Below are positions 46,087-58,139 of a DNA stretch of 64,000 nt, in pieces (position 1 is the first letter of the stretch; each line of letters begins with the position of its first letter). The DNA is from Streblospio benedicti (lineage: Eukaryota > Annelida > Polychaeta > Spionida > Spionidae). The stretch spans positions 38,570,572 to 38,634,571 of the forward strand of contig CM032666.1 in NCBI GenBank assembly GCA_019095985.1, given 5' to 3'. Below the pieces are notes generated by a model that worked only from the letters and a program-made list of their open reading frames with translations, did no database searches and was not told the DNA's origin. Made by a program: the position numbers and the translations under genes.

Positions 46087-46379
46087 GTATACATCTGTTC
46101 AGCACTCAATTTATTTGCCCATAAGTCAACATTGTTCTAGTGACACCTTATTCTTTGAACACTTTTGATTTAATTTTATCATTGTTTTCTCTTGGTGTAG
46201 TACTTCCTCACACTGACCCCTTTTCCCAAAACCTGGATCTGCTTGTGTATATGCACCGTGTATACAAATAGAAAGCCTGAATCTGCCAGTGAGTAGCCAT
46301 TTATCAATCCCACAGTGAACGCACATAGGTACTCATGCCTGCAGCAAATAAAATTACTGCTAATTTGTATACTTTTAGT

Positions 46380-46445
46380 GTGCTTCCATAGCCGAATGGT
46401 TAGGGTGTTGGACTCGTAACCCTGGGCATGCGCGTCAGTTCGTTT
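46380..46445 (+). mobile_element. Degraded tRNA-like SINE head (right arm)
   Basis: 'gtgcttccatagccgaatgg', 'ttagggtgttggactcgtaa' form a tRNA 5' half with A box TAGCCGAATGG. It mirrors 37750-37817. The B-box site 'cagttcgtttt' is poor. Confidence 0.6.
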
Positions 46446-46646
46446 TATTGCCATGGGCGAGAGATTTTCAGGATGGGCGAGAGATATTGCTTACTCTTTT
46501 GCCATTGTGCCGAATCATTTTCATTCAAGAAAAATTTGTAAAAAACAAATTTTGTCCTCCAAATCGAGACTAAATGTCAGAACGCCTTTTGTCATCAATC
46601 ATTCTAGTTGACAACATTTCGGAGCGCCGTTCACGCAATGACAACA

Positions 46647-46670
46647 AAGATGGCGGCGCCCATACACGTG
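46647..46670 (+). promoter_or_regulatory. YY1-like motif plus E-box (right arm)
   Basis: AAGATGGCGGC at 46647-46657 and CACGTG at 46665-46670 lie in a small CpG-containing patch and are unchanged in the left arm. Such pairs occur in core promoters, but no transcript start can be shown. Confidence 0.35.
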
Positions 46671-47564
46671 AGGAATTTACTTAAATAAAACCAATATTTT
46701 GCATATTCATATATAATCATTTGTATCGTGAAAGTATCCTGCCATTGACTGCCATATCGACACTTTCATCGTGAATAAATAAAACGTGATTCAACGATGC
46801 ATTGGTTTATTGTTTCACATTTAGCAAATGGCGAGCATATGTGTTTAGATCTAGAATGCTCTCAATATTATTGCAAATTCCATGGATTAAACGTTCGTTG
46901 GTGTTTCTTAATAATAAAGAATCAATGCTGGTAGACTAGGTTAGTTTTTAATAATAAGTGCAGCCGTTTGAATCTCACAATGTAATTATAAAATATGAAC
47001 GAAAAATGGAAGTATATCCACTCCCACGCCTCCTCCCCACTCCCCCCAGCATTACACCTGTCAACACGGGCGGCCCGATGGCGGAGCGCCGAGAGGTTTC
47101 GAAAGGAGACCTGCATAGGTCTCCTTCTTCCAGTCCCACCGGGTCACCCTCAGAAAAATTGCTTTAAAATTAAGAAAATATAGTTTATTTGTGTAATCAA
47201 ACGTTTTTATCCATTATTGGCCAATGTACTTCATTGGTTGATGTAAAGCAGTCATAATCAGGGTCTGTTCTTCAAGTTTTGAAAGTTATATAACCTTCAG
47301 CGTTCTCGCTTGAGCGTTGGGAAATCAAACACAATTTTATCAGATGTCATTAAGATATTTATAGTACAAATATTGTCAAAGTAACTAAAAGTAATGATGT
47401 TTGTGTTATCATTGCCTTGTTAATTAGTTTACATAGGTTTTTGCTTGGCGAAAAAGAAATTCAATTGGCTAAAGAATAATTTAGTTCTTTAGCCAGTTGG
47501 CTAAAAAAATTCAATTGGCTAAAGAAAATGTGGTCGTTTAGCCAATTGGCTAAATTTGAGATGG

Positions 47565-47705
47565 GTCTAGCGCTAGCTCAGTAACCAGAAGGTCGTGGGT
47601 TCGATTCCCGGTCGGGTCTGGTGGTAGGTGTTGAGCAAACGTACCCATAGCAAGTTGCACACTGCTCCATGGTGCCTACATGTTAAATAGGTACAGATTA
47701 TTGGG
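47565..47705 (+). mobile_element. tRNA-derived SINE piece (right arm)
   Basis: 'gctcagtaaccagaaggtcg', B box GGTTCGATTCCC and 'ggtcgggtctggtgg' followed by 'actgctccatggtgcctac' match 36490-36640 in reverse. Confidence 0.7.
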
Positions 47706-47714
47706 TAGAAAGAT

Positions 47715-48029
47715 CAGGGGCGTAGCTAGACCGTCAAATACGGTGAGGCGATTTCTTAGCTCTGTGGTGGTTATGTCGAAATAACAAATATCAATTCAAC
47801 TATAATATCAGACATAGATACATAACAAAACTGAGAGACTGCTCTTTGATGATGTGTTTTCCCATAAATAGCAAATACAGATAAACAGATTAATTTGTAT
47901 GCATGTTCATATCTAATCTAAAATGGCAAAAAAACAATGGGGCAAAGTTGTAAAACGGGAGGGCATTTGATGCAGGAGGAAAAACAGTATGGCGACCGCC
48001 TCAGTTGCCTCATACTAGCTACGTCCCTG
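47715..48029. mobile_element. hAT-like MITE, 315 bp (right arm copy)
   Basis: Ends CAGGGGCGTAGCTAG and CTAGCTACGTCCCTG. Same length and inverse orientation to 36162-36476, as expected for a shared insertion older than the arm split. Confidence 0.72.
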
Positions 48030-48329
48030 AAAAGTGTGTGACTGATTATCATTGTGTGCTGAATGTGTCGCCGATGCACGTATGTGAGAAATGATCAAAT
48101 GATGATCAATAAATGTGCCAATCACCTGGTGTATATTGTAAAGTCTTGAGAGCAAGACTTGGATCAGGACGACTATAAACCACCACATTTACATTTACGT
48201 TTATGCTTTGGGTTGAAAATCAACATATCTATTCAACCTTTTAACGATACTGTGACTAGGGATTTCCCAGATCAGTAGCTCATTGTGATAAAAACTCCAT
48301 GTTGCTTTAAACAGTTAAGGTAAGTACAC

Positions 48330-48710
48330 AAGAAAAGAATGCGATGACCTAACCTTTGGTTGGGTGGCAGTGTGCAGCTAGAGAATCTCATTCCTGACGG
48401 TATTCGAGGCCGTTATGGATGCAAATTTTAATACAATTGATTCGATAATTTCGACGAAATCACGTATCAGCATTCTAATATAAAATACATTTGTATGAGA
48501 AACAATACATCTTTTTTGATAATTCAACAACATATTGATTTGATGGCGAATAGCATTGCCTTTTTGCATGAATAAAGGTGGTTTTATCAAAATCATAGTT
48601 ATTAAACAATATAACGTTTTAAAGTGGTCACTTCTCATTGAAATAAATGATGTAACTTCTCAATTATTTGACAGAGGTGTCACGTAGACGCTTCTAGATA
48701 TAAAGACCAT
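48330..48710 (-). repeat. R1 repeat copy in right arm
   Basis: Reverse of the left-arm copy: 'cctaacctttggttgggtgg', 'gaggccgttatggatgcaaa', 'gaggtgtcacgtagacgct'. Confidence 0.78.
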
Positions 48711-48939
48711 AGTTAGCAAAGTTGTGATCATGGGGCTTCATTGGTTTGATGAGTGGAAACCTATGCCATATTTGACATACATGTATGAGAATCGTCACGG
48801 TACTGCTCCACATTGTCCATAAAAGTGGTTACGCCCACATATTGTACCATAACTTTAAAACTACTTCACATGCCTTAGATTTAACGCTTGCCCCGTGTAA
48901 CAGACATATTTGGTAGAGCAATTGACACAGGGCTCCTAG

Positions 48940-49340
48940 GTCACACACATCCCGTATGTTATTTTTTTAAATATATAGCATTCAAACCAGTATCAAATAA
49001 TATTACTCACTTGAACACGATAGTTTTCCCGGTGAAAAAGTTCTTATAAGAATAAACGTAAATAAACAGTTACATGTTCAAATCGCATATTATCGCCACC
49101 TACGGGTTGTGTGTGAATAGGTCAATTCATAACAAAATGCACCATAGATCTACAAAGATCATGGAATTTTTACGACTCATAAAAGTAGTATCTATCTTAC
49201 GAAAATATGAGTAAGTAGCTTCAGTTTGACACCCCAAACACTATTGTTGGTTCATTGATAGCTGAGTTATGATGGTTTAAACAAAAAAATATACCGGATG
49301 AGTGTGAAGTGATCTAAGTTAATTACGTAAAATCACCGAG
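48940..49340 (+). repeat. R2 repeat copy in right arm
   Basis: 'tcaaatcgcatattatcgcc', 'acctacgggttgtgtgtg' and 'actattgttggttcattgat' match 1770-2215 and mirror 34200-34625. Confidence 0.75.
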
Positions 49341-49540
49341 TTTACATTGCTCAAACAATTGTGACACCTATGGCAATCATGTTATTTTGGTATTTTGTGG
49401 ACATACCTTGCGCCCACACTTGGTTCTATATTAGTAACTAATAATATAATTTCATATTTTTGGCACTAATTCATGATGTGTTCAGGGTGACAACATATCC
49501 TAAGAATCCCCCCCCCCTCCTCTTCTAATAACCATTGTGT

Positions 49541-49896
49541 GAGGTGACCTGAATGCAACCTGTGGGAGTAACACTCGGTTATGCCCAACATGTCGCGTTA
49601 CCACCACAATGTACACAAACAGAAGTAAAGCTCTGAAGTGCAGATATTAGGTTTTTCATGTGACCAATCTAACAAAAATAAAATGTCCAGATACCCCCAT
49701 CTAGTGGAGATGTGTTACTCCCACCAACTGGACATTTGGGCACTTCCAATTTCATGCATCCTAAAATACAATGTTTTAAAACATTTTTAAGTATTAAACC
49801 TGGAATAAGAAATATAATCCTTTTTAAAGGTCATTTTTAAAACCTGACATTTAAAATACCTGATATATTTCAAATGTCCTGTTACCCCCAACCATG
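49541..49896. other. No gene seen; repeated 'GTTA-CCACCACAA' words
   Basis: 'cccaacatgtcgcgttacc' (about 49586) and 'ccaaccatgtcatgttaaca' (about 49888) are near copies of one phrase in direct orientation. The meaning is unclear. Confidence 0.35.
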
Positions 49897-50345
49897 TCAT
49901 GTTAACACCACAACTCTCACCACCACAAAATAAGCTTCATTCAATGCTGTAATATGCGTATGATTATCACAGTTTAGGTCACTGCAGGTCGCAAGGTCCG
50001 TGTTTACCTGTATTTTAGATAGATGGTGCTCAGTGTTGTCCTTGTAGGTCTGCAAATTCTCAATTGTTAGAGCATCCCAACTTACTCGAGAAAACGTGTT
50101 TTCCGATGCTGTTGGTTTAGCATCAGGTACAGTTATCATTTTGGGCTCCATATCAAGCACAGCAGTCATATGGAGATTATCTGATATGACAGAGATAACA
50201 AGACATCATACTGCACGCTGACCTCTGTAATAATATCATGGATGCTTTTAGTTGATATGATATGGTCCAGCCAGGATGTGGTCCCACTTGAGCAAACATA
50301 TGTGTAAGTGTCTGCGCCCATTTTAACATTTTCTTCAACTTGTTT
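49897..50345 (-). mobile_element. LINE fragment: end of endonuclease domain and linker (CR1/L2-like)
   Basis: On the minus strand one frame reads GADTYTYVCSSGTTSWLDHI, ISTKSIHDIITEVSVQYDVL; the 'SWLDHI' and 'V...YD...SDH' pattern is the C-terminal part of the LINE apurinic-type endonuclease. The frame then shifts by an apparent two-base insertion near 50170 to MTAVLDMEPKMITVPDAKPT, ..RVSWDALTIENLQTYKDNT, ..LATCSDLNCDNHTHITALNE. The W-A-N-Y and C-x-C-H spacing is the usual linker before the reverse transcriptase. The His-containing SDH motif is eroded. No reverse transcriptase follows, so it is truncated at both ends. It is a different region of the protein from the tail at 24973. Confidence 0.75.
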
Positions 50346-50614
50346 GGAATATATGTGTGCAATATTATTTTCGTCAGCTTGTTTGCAACTTAAGTCTTTA
50401 GCAACATAAATAGGGAGATTGTTTATGTTGGTTGCATGGAATAGTAATGACTAAAATGCAATATGACTAGTGCGACTGAAATTATGTGATAACAATAATA
50501 AAAATGACTGATAAATTAGAAAATTAGAAATGTGAATTATTAAAGAGACTCTTATGGTAGTAGGCACGTAACTGGTTTTGAACCTTAGAATCCTTATATA
50601 GTTTTCATCATTTT

Positions 50615-50727
50615 CTTGTCTTGCTGTAGTAGTTCCTCACACCGACCCCTTTCCCCAAAACCTGGATCTGCCCGTGTATATGCACAGTGGACTAGGAACT
50701 CCACAGCCCAGTAGCTCCGTGTGTTAA
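50615..50727 (-). repeat. R1 copy, left half (split by Harbinger-like insert)
   Basis: 'gtagtagttcctcacaccga', 'aaacctggatctgccc' and 'agctccgtgtgttaa' are reverse R1 words. The copy resumes after 51785. Confidence 0.72.
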
Positions 50728-51785
50728 GGGGCCTGGTCATTTACAATTTGTTGGCGCTTGGGGGGGGGGGGCAGGAAGATATTTGGGGCGCCATTCTTTC
50801 AAAATTGAAGTCATAGTGTGTGTGGGGGGTCATACTTTCCAATTGAAGACCATTGGGTTGGGGGTCATACGTTTGCCTTTGAGGGAAAAAGAAAGAAGAA
50901 GCGCAAGCATAATCGCATGAAACTTTCAAAACAAAAAAAAAGTGTTGACAAATGTCGATTGACAAATGTAAGTGCTATTCATTCCAAGTATGTCATACTT
51001 ATTTCTACTTTGTTTATTATACCAGCATTATTAATCATCATAATCAGACATGAAGTCATGGAGTCACTTAGTATAATGCTACAACACGGCCATAGCAACA
51101 GATGATCCATGGGAAGCAACTGCCTCCAATTTATTGGAAGGATTGTTCATCTGTCAAACTCTGAATGAAACTATTTATGAATCCCAGGAAAATTCAATGA
51201 ATTTTCAAGACTTTATTTTAGATTTTAATTTTTTCAATAAATATTTCAAGATAGGCCTACCTAGTTCAATCTAAATAGGGCGTATGTAAAGATAAAAGAT
51301 GACAACGGTATGTAAATAATTGAGTTCTATTCTTCTTTTGCACACATCTAGAGAAATAGAATTTCTAAAATTTTACCATATTATATGTAATGTGTGGGTC
51401 TCTCGCAAAGCGCGCATCAATTAGACTTTGGAAGATATCAAGGTGCCAAATATAACAGAGTTGTATCTCAAACAGCATTTGAATTACCAGTTTAACCAAA
51501 ATTCAATGACTTTTTATTAAATATCTTCTTTTTTTTCTTATAAAATTCAACGACTTTTCCAAGATCTTGAAAAAATATTAATTTCACTGACTTTCGTTTC
51601 AACGGATTTGGGAGGGGGATCATACTTTTCATTTCTCAATTACTGGGGGGGGGGTCGACATTCATTTTGTAATATATTGGGGGGTCGGACTTTCCTTCCT
51701 GGATCTTTCAAAAACCTGCCTAACACCCCCCACCCCACACACACAGATAAGAGAAAAACCCAGCAAATTGAAAATTACCGGGCCC
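50728..51785. mobile_element. PIF/Harbinger-like non-autonomous element, 1058 bp, TSD TAA
   Basis: The left end GGGGCCTGGTCATTTACAAT and the right end (reversed) GGGCCCGGTAATTTTCAATT are inverted repeats of about 22 bp with few differences. TAA flanks both sides (50725-50727 and 51786-51788). The uninterrupted R1 sequence reads 'gtgttaaaagctct', so exactly one TAA was duplicated. A 3-bp TWA duplication with GGG/GGCC-type ends is the signature of PIF/Harbinger. Inside are near-copies of 'ggggggtcatac' close to both ends and no transposase. ORFs (up to 95 codons) show no Harbinger domain, so it would need enzyme from elsewhere. Confidence 0.82.
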
Positions 51786-52190
51786 TAAAAGCTCTACATT
51801 TCGTTAAACAGTCAGAGTAAGAACCTTTGGTTGGGTGGCAGTGTGTAGCTCGAAAACCTCTTTGCCGCCGATCTTTGAGGACGTTATGAATGCAAATTTT
51901 AATACATTTAATTTGATAACTTAAACAGAAATACGTTTCAACATTCTAATACAAAATACGTGTGTATAAGAAACAATAAATGTGTTCTTGATATTTCAAC
52001 AAGGTATTGATTTAATGGTGATTATATTTTACTATTTGCATGAATAGAGTATGATTTATAAAAATCACAATTATTAACTAACACATTGTCAGTCGGGAGA
52101 TTATAAGCTACATCTTGTGTTAAAATAATACTAAGATTATTTGAGGTGTCGCCAAGACGCATGTAAAGATTTAATCATTGATGAGGTGCT
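51786..52190 (-). repeat. R1 copy, right half
   Basis: 'aaaagctctacatttcgtta', 'cctttggttgggtggcagtg', 'attttaatacatttaatttg' and 'gaggtgtcgccaagacgc' continue the R1 copy interrupted at 50727. Confidence 0.75.
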
Positions 52191-52340
52191 TCAGGTGTTT
52201 AAGCTATTGAGGGCAGGTTTGCGGCGTTTGAGGTTGTATAGCAGTTGCATAGCCCTCTGTAGAAAGTTATGAAGGTATAAATTAAAATAAAAAGAACTTG
52301 GACATTTTCAGACCCGCAAAGGGGTTTTGAATGGCACACA

Positions 52341-54540
52341 GCAGGGGCCATTTATTTTTCATATAGCACATAGCAAAAAGGAATTTATTTCGAGTAGCAA
52401 AGATCACACAATTCAATTTTGAATAGACATAGCACTTAAGTTATTTCAAATACCTTATAGCACCAATGAATTACGTATAGCAATTTCATGAAATTGATTT
52501 TACCCCTCAATTATTAGTATTATTCGTCAGCGATCGTCATATCTTACATATATTCGCGATATGATATGAACAGGGACGTAGTGTGATTCTTGATGGGACA
52601 TTACCACATAGGCCCCCACATGATTCACTCAGACATTGCCAAAAATCCACCCATCCAGCTCAGCTGTGGACATCTAACCTCTATACATAGAGGTGGGTGG
52701 TGTATGTCATGATTAAATTATTTAATCAATAGTAATTCCATGTGTAAGGCTTAAGTCGCATAACTCAGCCGATGATGTTCCGATGCACCAGCGAAGCGAT
52801 TTTTGCCGGGCCCCGGCCGGGCTCCCGCGATCATCAGCCAGAGTTTGGGGCTTAACATCTCATTGTGGCACTCAGGCAAAATTTAACTTTGGACTTAAAA
52901 CTTTACCTGCTCACCATCAGCTCCGGATATATGCCGTCTATCTAGGACTGTCATGCAATCACATTCTATCATTCCGTGCAAAAAAATCACACGGCTAACC
53001 CGCGATGATTGGTCAATCTCCCGTACCAATTTTGCGATGGCGAAACATGTATCTAGCGTAGTCTAAATTCCTCACAATATCAATACAGCCGGTGACGTAG
53101 TAAGGCGCGTGTTCCCGGAGCATAAAACTAGAGCCACGGCGCTCTTTTTTTTGCCAAAAATTGACTGCACTAGTCTAATTGCTTTATAAACAAACCAACT
53201 AATTTTTTCAGTCACGCAGCATGCCATGGATACACTGGTGGATGCATTTTAAGACTTGGATACTGCTAGAATAAGTTCATAGTTTCACGTGGCATAAACA
53301 TATTCTCTCAGAAATTTTGAAGAAACCCATGCTTGGATAACTTTACTCGCATTTTTTGTGCTTGTGTCGCAACTTTTCAAGGCTAAGTTTAGACTAATGA
53401 CGGCAACTGGTTTATACCAAGATAAGAATGTTTTGTGTATATTTAGCATGTGTAGTGATTAATGGAAACTGTAATTTTATTTTAGATTTTTGCACGTCAT
53501 GATAGAAATGGTGATTGACCACTCGATTGTCGTGTCAATCGCAAGCATTGCGTCCGATTTACCGTCACTTCGTTCGGGTAAATCAGGCGTCAGGCGTCAC
53601 TTCGTTTGGGTAAAATCAGACGTCAGCATCCAATTTTGCGATTGACACCCAATTCTACAATTCCTGGTACTACTGTTTGACCGATGAACGATGGCGTATT
53701 TGCCAGCTCTCTGCCTATATACTGTCGGTGCTCAGATGGTGGTCAAGCGGTAGAGACCCCATCAGAGACAGGCCGAATGTCATACAGTTATCCCCTGGCA
53801 GGTATTTGCTAGCACGTCAGAGATAATTTACTCATTTTAGACAGAAACTGTGCACCCATCCATGGCATGATCCGCCAGTGTTTGGTTCAAGTCACCGAGC
53901 TAAACCGCCAATAGGGGAACTTGGCAGAAACAACAACATTTTGATCATTCAATTATTTTTGAATGTTTTGCACAGATGTACACGATTATTTGGACGTCAC
54001 TTAGAAAACTGAAACATAGATCTAAATTTCATTGATCGAGGCAACTGATCAATGGTATCCAATATTAGACTATCTTGATGGCCTTATCCAATTATTTAAA
54101 AAGGAATATTTCCACATCACACGATGGGGTAATGACACCTCAAAAAATGTGAGTGACATAAAGAGCTCCAAACTGAAGTCTATGCAAGGCCTACAGACAT
54201 TGTTCAAAAAGAACAAATCAAGAACACATGTCCATCCTCACTACTCTCTCCACTCTTTTTGTATGAGAATTTGTTTGCAGTGATGCAACATACATACTCT
54301 GTGCCACTTCTCATACATTTCAATCTCATTTCCTCTTGCACAAATGAAATGATTAAACAGCTCGCATTGCAGTCTGTTTCATTATTACTAAAAACAAGAT
54401 CCTGCCTATTACAAAAAACAAAGCATCAAATGTCCTGTGATGCTTAGCATGAACTCCATAAGAGCACGATAGCTGTGTGTGGAAATGATGAGGAGCATAA
54501 AGATAAAGCTGGTCAAATTGTATTACAAATAACAGTTAAA
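52341..54540 (+). repeat. Tandem duplication array, unit 1 (partial)
   Basis: From 'gggccatttatttttc' and 'tagcacatagcaaaaagga' this unit follows the same order as unit 2: CATAGCA motifs, 'gtagaggtgggtggtgtatg'-type words, a GC-rich box 'tgccgggccccggccggg', a DH element, 'attcctggtactactg', and the decayed ORF. It stops in corrupted sequence at 54541, so its second half is not represented. Confidence 0.82.
52963..53659 (+). mobile_element. DH element, long variant (unit 1)
   Basis: It starts ATTCTATCATTCCGTGC. About 300 bp of extra DNA ('gatacactggtggatgcatt', 'gcttgtgtcgcaacttttc') lie between the first hairpin and 'cgtcatgatagaaatgg'. The second hairpin carries a duplicated 'cacttcgttcgggtaaatca' segment. 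Confidence 0.75.
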
Positions 54541-55025
54541 ACTTTAGTTCCGGGGAAGGTAAGCCCCCAAGGGCCCCGGTTTTTCCAAAGGAAGGAAAGG
54601 GGGTTCTGCCCCCAACCTATTTAATTTAATCCCCGTTTTGGAAGCATCCCCCTAAAACCCAAAGGGGTTTGTTCATGGAAAAATTGAGGAAAATTAAAAC
54701 TTCTTCGTTTCTAATGTTGTTTTAATTCCCTCCGAGAATTGGGGCAATAAAAAAAAATAGTTCAATATCCCTTTCCCCGGGGGTACAAATTTTTGGTTTG
54801 TTTAAATGAAATATTTAACCCAAGGGGAATTTTCCGCAAAACTGGGGGTTGGGTTTGGGTTGAAATTTTATGGGTCCCCTAAAGATTTTGGAATGTAAAA
54901 TTTCTTTTGGGCCTTAAAGTTTGGACATATTATTCCGAAAAACAAAAAGGATATTGAACTTGTTTTAATTTTATTAAAAATAAAAAAAAATTTGGTGAAG
55001 ACTTTTTCAGAATTAAACCGGTTAA
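54541..55025. other. Corrupted sequence, probably an assembly join
   Basis: Homopolymers are swollen throughout ('ccccaagggccccgg', 'aaggaaaggggg'). A faint echo of expected repeat-unit sequence can be seen but nothing can be annotated. It lies exactly where unit 1 breaks off and unit 2 begins. Confidence 0.7.
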
Positions 55026-55566
55026 AAAACGGGGCACATAGCAAAAAGGAATTTATTTTAGCAAAAGATCACACAATTCAATTTTGAATAGACATAGCAC
55101 TTAAGTTATTTCAAATACCTTATAGCACCAATGAATTACGTATAGCAATTTCATGAAATTGATTTTACCCCTCAATTATTAGTATTATTCGTCAGTGAGG
55201 GTAATACTTATATAGGCTGTAGATAGTGCCCAACGTCAACTGATTCTCAACTAGACATTACCACATGCCCACAGCGTCGACACATGATCACCCATCCACT
55301 ACCAGCTCAGCTGTGTGTAAATTCCACACATCTAACCTCTATACATAGAGGTGGGTGGTGTATGTCATGATTAAATTATTTAATCAATAGTAATTCCATG
55401 TGTAAGGCTTAAGTCGCATAACTCAGCCGATGATGTTCCGATGCACCAGCGAAGCGATTTTTGCCGGGCCCCGGCCGGGCTCCCGCGATCATCAGCCAGA
55501 GTTTGGGGCTTAACATCTCATTGTGGCACTCAGGCAAAATTTAACTTTGGACTTAAAACCTAATCT

Positions 55567-56250
55567 CCGTGCTCAATTTTGCGATGGAAAACACGCTCCA
55601 AAAAAAACACGGCGCTAGTCTAAACTCCTCACAATATCAATACAGCCGCTGACGTAGTAAGGCGCGTGTTCTGCGGCGGAGAGCATAAGTTTAGACTAGA
55701 GCCATAGTAGTGGTCTCCGCGCGCTCTTTTTTGCCAAAATTGACTGCACTAGTCTAATTGCTGTTTAAGCAAACCATCGCTAATTTTTTCAGTCACGCTT
55801 GTCAACTTTATGCCATGGATACACTGGTGGATGCATTTAAGACTTGGATACTGCTAGAATAAGTTCATAGTTTCGCGTGGATTATGTGCATAAACATATT
55901 CTCTCAGAAATTTTGAAGAAACACATGCTTGGATAACCTTTACTCGCATTTTTTGTGCTTGTGTCGCAACTTTTCGCAAGGCTAAGTTTAGACTAATGAC
56001 GGCAAATGGTTTATACCAAGATAAGAATGTTTGTGTGTATATTTAGCATGTGTAGTGATTAATGGAAACTGTAATTTTATTTTAGATTTTTGCACGTCAT
56101 GATAGAATGGTGATTGACCACTCGATTGTCGTGTCAATCGCAAACTTGAGCATGCTGACGTCTGATTTACCCTCACTTCATTCGGGTAAATCAGACGTCA
56201 GCATGCTCAATTTTGCGATTGACACTCCAATCTCGTGGTCAATTCCTACA
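55567..56250 (+). mobile_element. DH element, long variant (unit 2), start box lost
   Basis: The left start is deleted relative to unit 1. First hairpin arms are 'cggcgctagtctaaactcc' and 'gtttagactagagcc'. The second hairpin at 56114-56242 is the best in the window: about 58-bp arms from 'ttgaccactcgattgtcgtg' to 'caatctcgtggtcaa', tip 'ctcacttcattc'. Confidence 0.8.
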
Positions 56251-56599
56251 ATTCCTGGTACTACTGTTTGACCGATGAACGATGGCGTATTTGCCAGCTC
56301 TCTGCCTATATACTGTCGGTGCTCAGATGGTGGTCAAGCGGTAGAGACCCCATCAGAGACAGGCCGAATGTCATACAGTTATCCCCTGGCAGGTATTTGC
56401 TAGCACGTCAGAGATAATTTACTCATTTTAGACAGAAACTGTGCACCCATCCATGGCATGATCCGCCAGTGTTTGGTTCAAATTTAAGGAGAGTGTTTGG
56501 CCAATAGGGGAACTTGGCAGAAACAACAACATTTTGATCATTCAATTATTTTTGAATGTTTTGCACAGATGTACACGATTATTTGGACGTCACTTAGAC

Positions 56600-57050
56600 A
56601 ACGAAACATAGATCAAAATTTCATTGAATGAGGCAACTGATCAAGTGGTATCAATATTAGACTATCTTGATGGCCTTATCAATTATTCAAAGGAATATTT
56701 CCACATCACACGGTGGGGTAATGACACCTCAAAAAATGAGTGACATAAAGAGCTCCAACTGAAGTCTATGCAAGGCCTACAGGACATTGTTCAAAGAACA
56801 AATCAAGAACACATGTCCATCCTTACTACTCTCTCCACTCTTTTGTATGAGAATTTGTTTGCAGTGATGCAACATACATACTCTGTGCCACTTGTCCATA
56901 CATTTCCAATCTCATTTTCCTCTTGCACAAATGAAATGATTAAACAGCTCGCATTACAGTCATTTCGTTATTACACAAGCCAAGATCCTGCCTATTACGA
57001 AAAACAAAGCATCCATATGTCTATCAAAATGTCTTCCTGTGATGCCTAAC
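56600..57050 (+). pseudogene. Decayed ORF of the tandem unit, family not recognised
   Basis: The cleanest stretch (56768-57049) reads MQGLQDIVQRTNQEHMSILT, TLSTLLYENLFAVMQHTYSV, ..NEMIKQLALQSFRYYTSQDP and AYYEKQS. Unit 1 (54184-54447) and unit 3 (61678-61830) encode the same peptides broken by shifts between frames. Preserved similarity across copies (ENLFAVMQHTYSVP, TSQDPAYY) suggests that the ancestor was a real protein, perhaps of a transposon, because the unit has motif arrays at both ends. I recall similar 'FxYYTS..YY' peptides in invertebrate transposon-associated proteins but cannot name the family. The frameshifts may partly be base-call errors. Confidence 0.45.
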
Positions 57051-58139
57051 GTGAACCATAAAAAGCAGTCAGCTGAAAGTATGGAAATGATGAGGGCATG
57101 CAAAGATAAAGTTGGTCAAATTGTATGACAAATAACAGTTAGAAACTTCAGTACCGAAGATAAGCCAGGCACGATTCCATATTGGGTGTACTTCTGCTGA
57201 ACCATATGTTCATCTGAATGCCCACCAGTTAATGGATACATCATCAAAACCTTACTTGCAAAAAGTCCAGCACAGTCACATTGATACATGTGTACCAAAC
57301 TGTAAATGCTCAAACAGAAAAAATATACAAATGTAACCGTTATACTCAATCTACAACACATACAATCTTTAATGATCAATTGTTTAAAAGAACACTGCTG
57401 GGACCTGAATGCAAAATACCATAAATAATGTATATTGACAAAATTACTTATCAGGTGTGAATGAATCATATCACCTTCTCCATGAATAGTACTTGATGAT
57501 CTTTATCAGTTTAAAATCATGGTGACTTGGTGATTTTTCTTGCTTGTCATACATGAAACTCTTCATAAATTCAGGTGCAAAGATTTTCATCTCTCTTCGG
57601 ATGAAGAATGTGAACTAGACACCTGAAAAAAGCTACCATAATGAAGCCATTCAAAAACATTAGATTCCACCTTCTCCATAACATTAGATTCAATGATCAT
57701 AATGATATTTTCATTTGGTCATTGATGTGAACAATTTAATGATCAACCTCACAATTCAACATTAGACAATGGTAATGATACTTTCATTTGGTAAGTTCAT
57801 TTAATGATCAACCTCACGTAAATTACAATTGTATAGACTGTGAAATTGTGTATTATTATTCTGAAATTATCCTATTATAATGTCTATCATCATATCACAT
57901 TTTGTTGAGTTTTTAGTAGTGTTATGTTATTTTCTGCACTGTATTGTTATTTATGTGTGTATTTTTTGTATTCTGTTGCTAGGTCCTCCGTTAAAACTCT
58001 TCGTTTTTCATATGTGAATGCTTTTGGATATTAAACTTCAACAAAAATATGTTTTTATTTTTGTATTAAATACTGTGCATTTAAAAGGTAAATCAAGTGT
58101 TTGTTTTTTTCTTCTAATAGATTAACAACTGTTCGGATC

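Larger units (their letters stand above)
45077..49540 (-). repeat. Right arm of the large inverted repeat
   Basis: It is the reverse complement of 34010-38530 with scattered base differences. Three large differences are visible: a DH element at 45645-46086 and about 155 bp at 45378-45530 are present only here, and the solo LTR is present only in the left arm. Minus the insertions both arms come to about 3.9 kb. The 66-residue chance ORF at 46126-46326 is identical in translation to the left-arm one, so local identity is very high. Confidence 0.92.
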
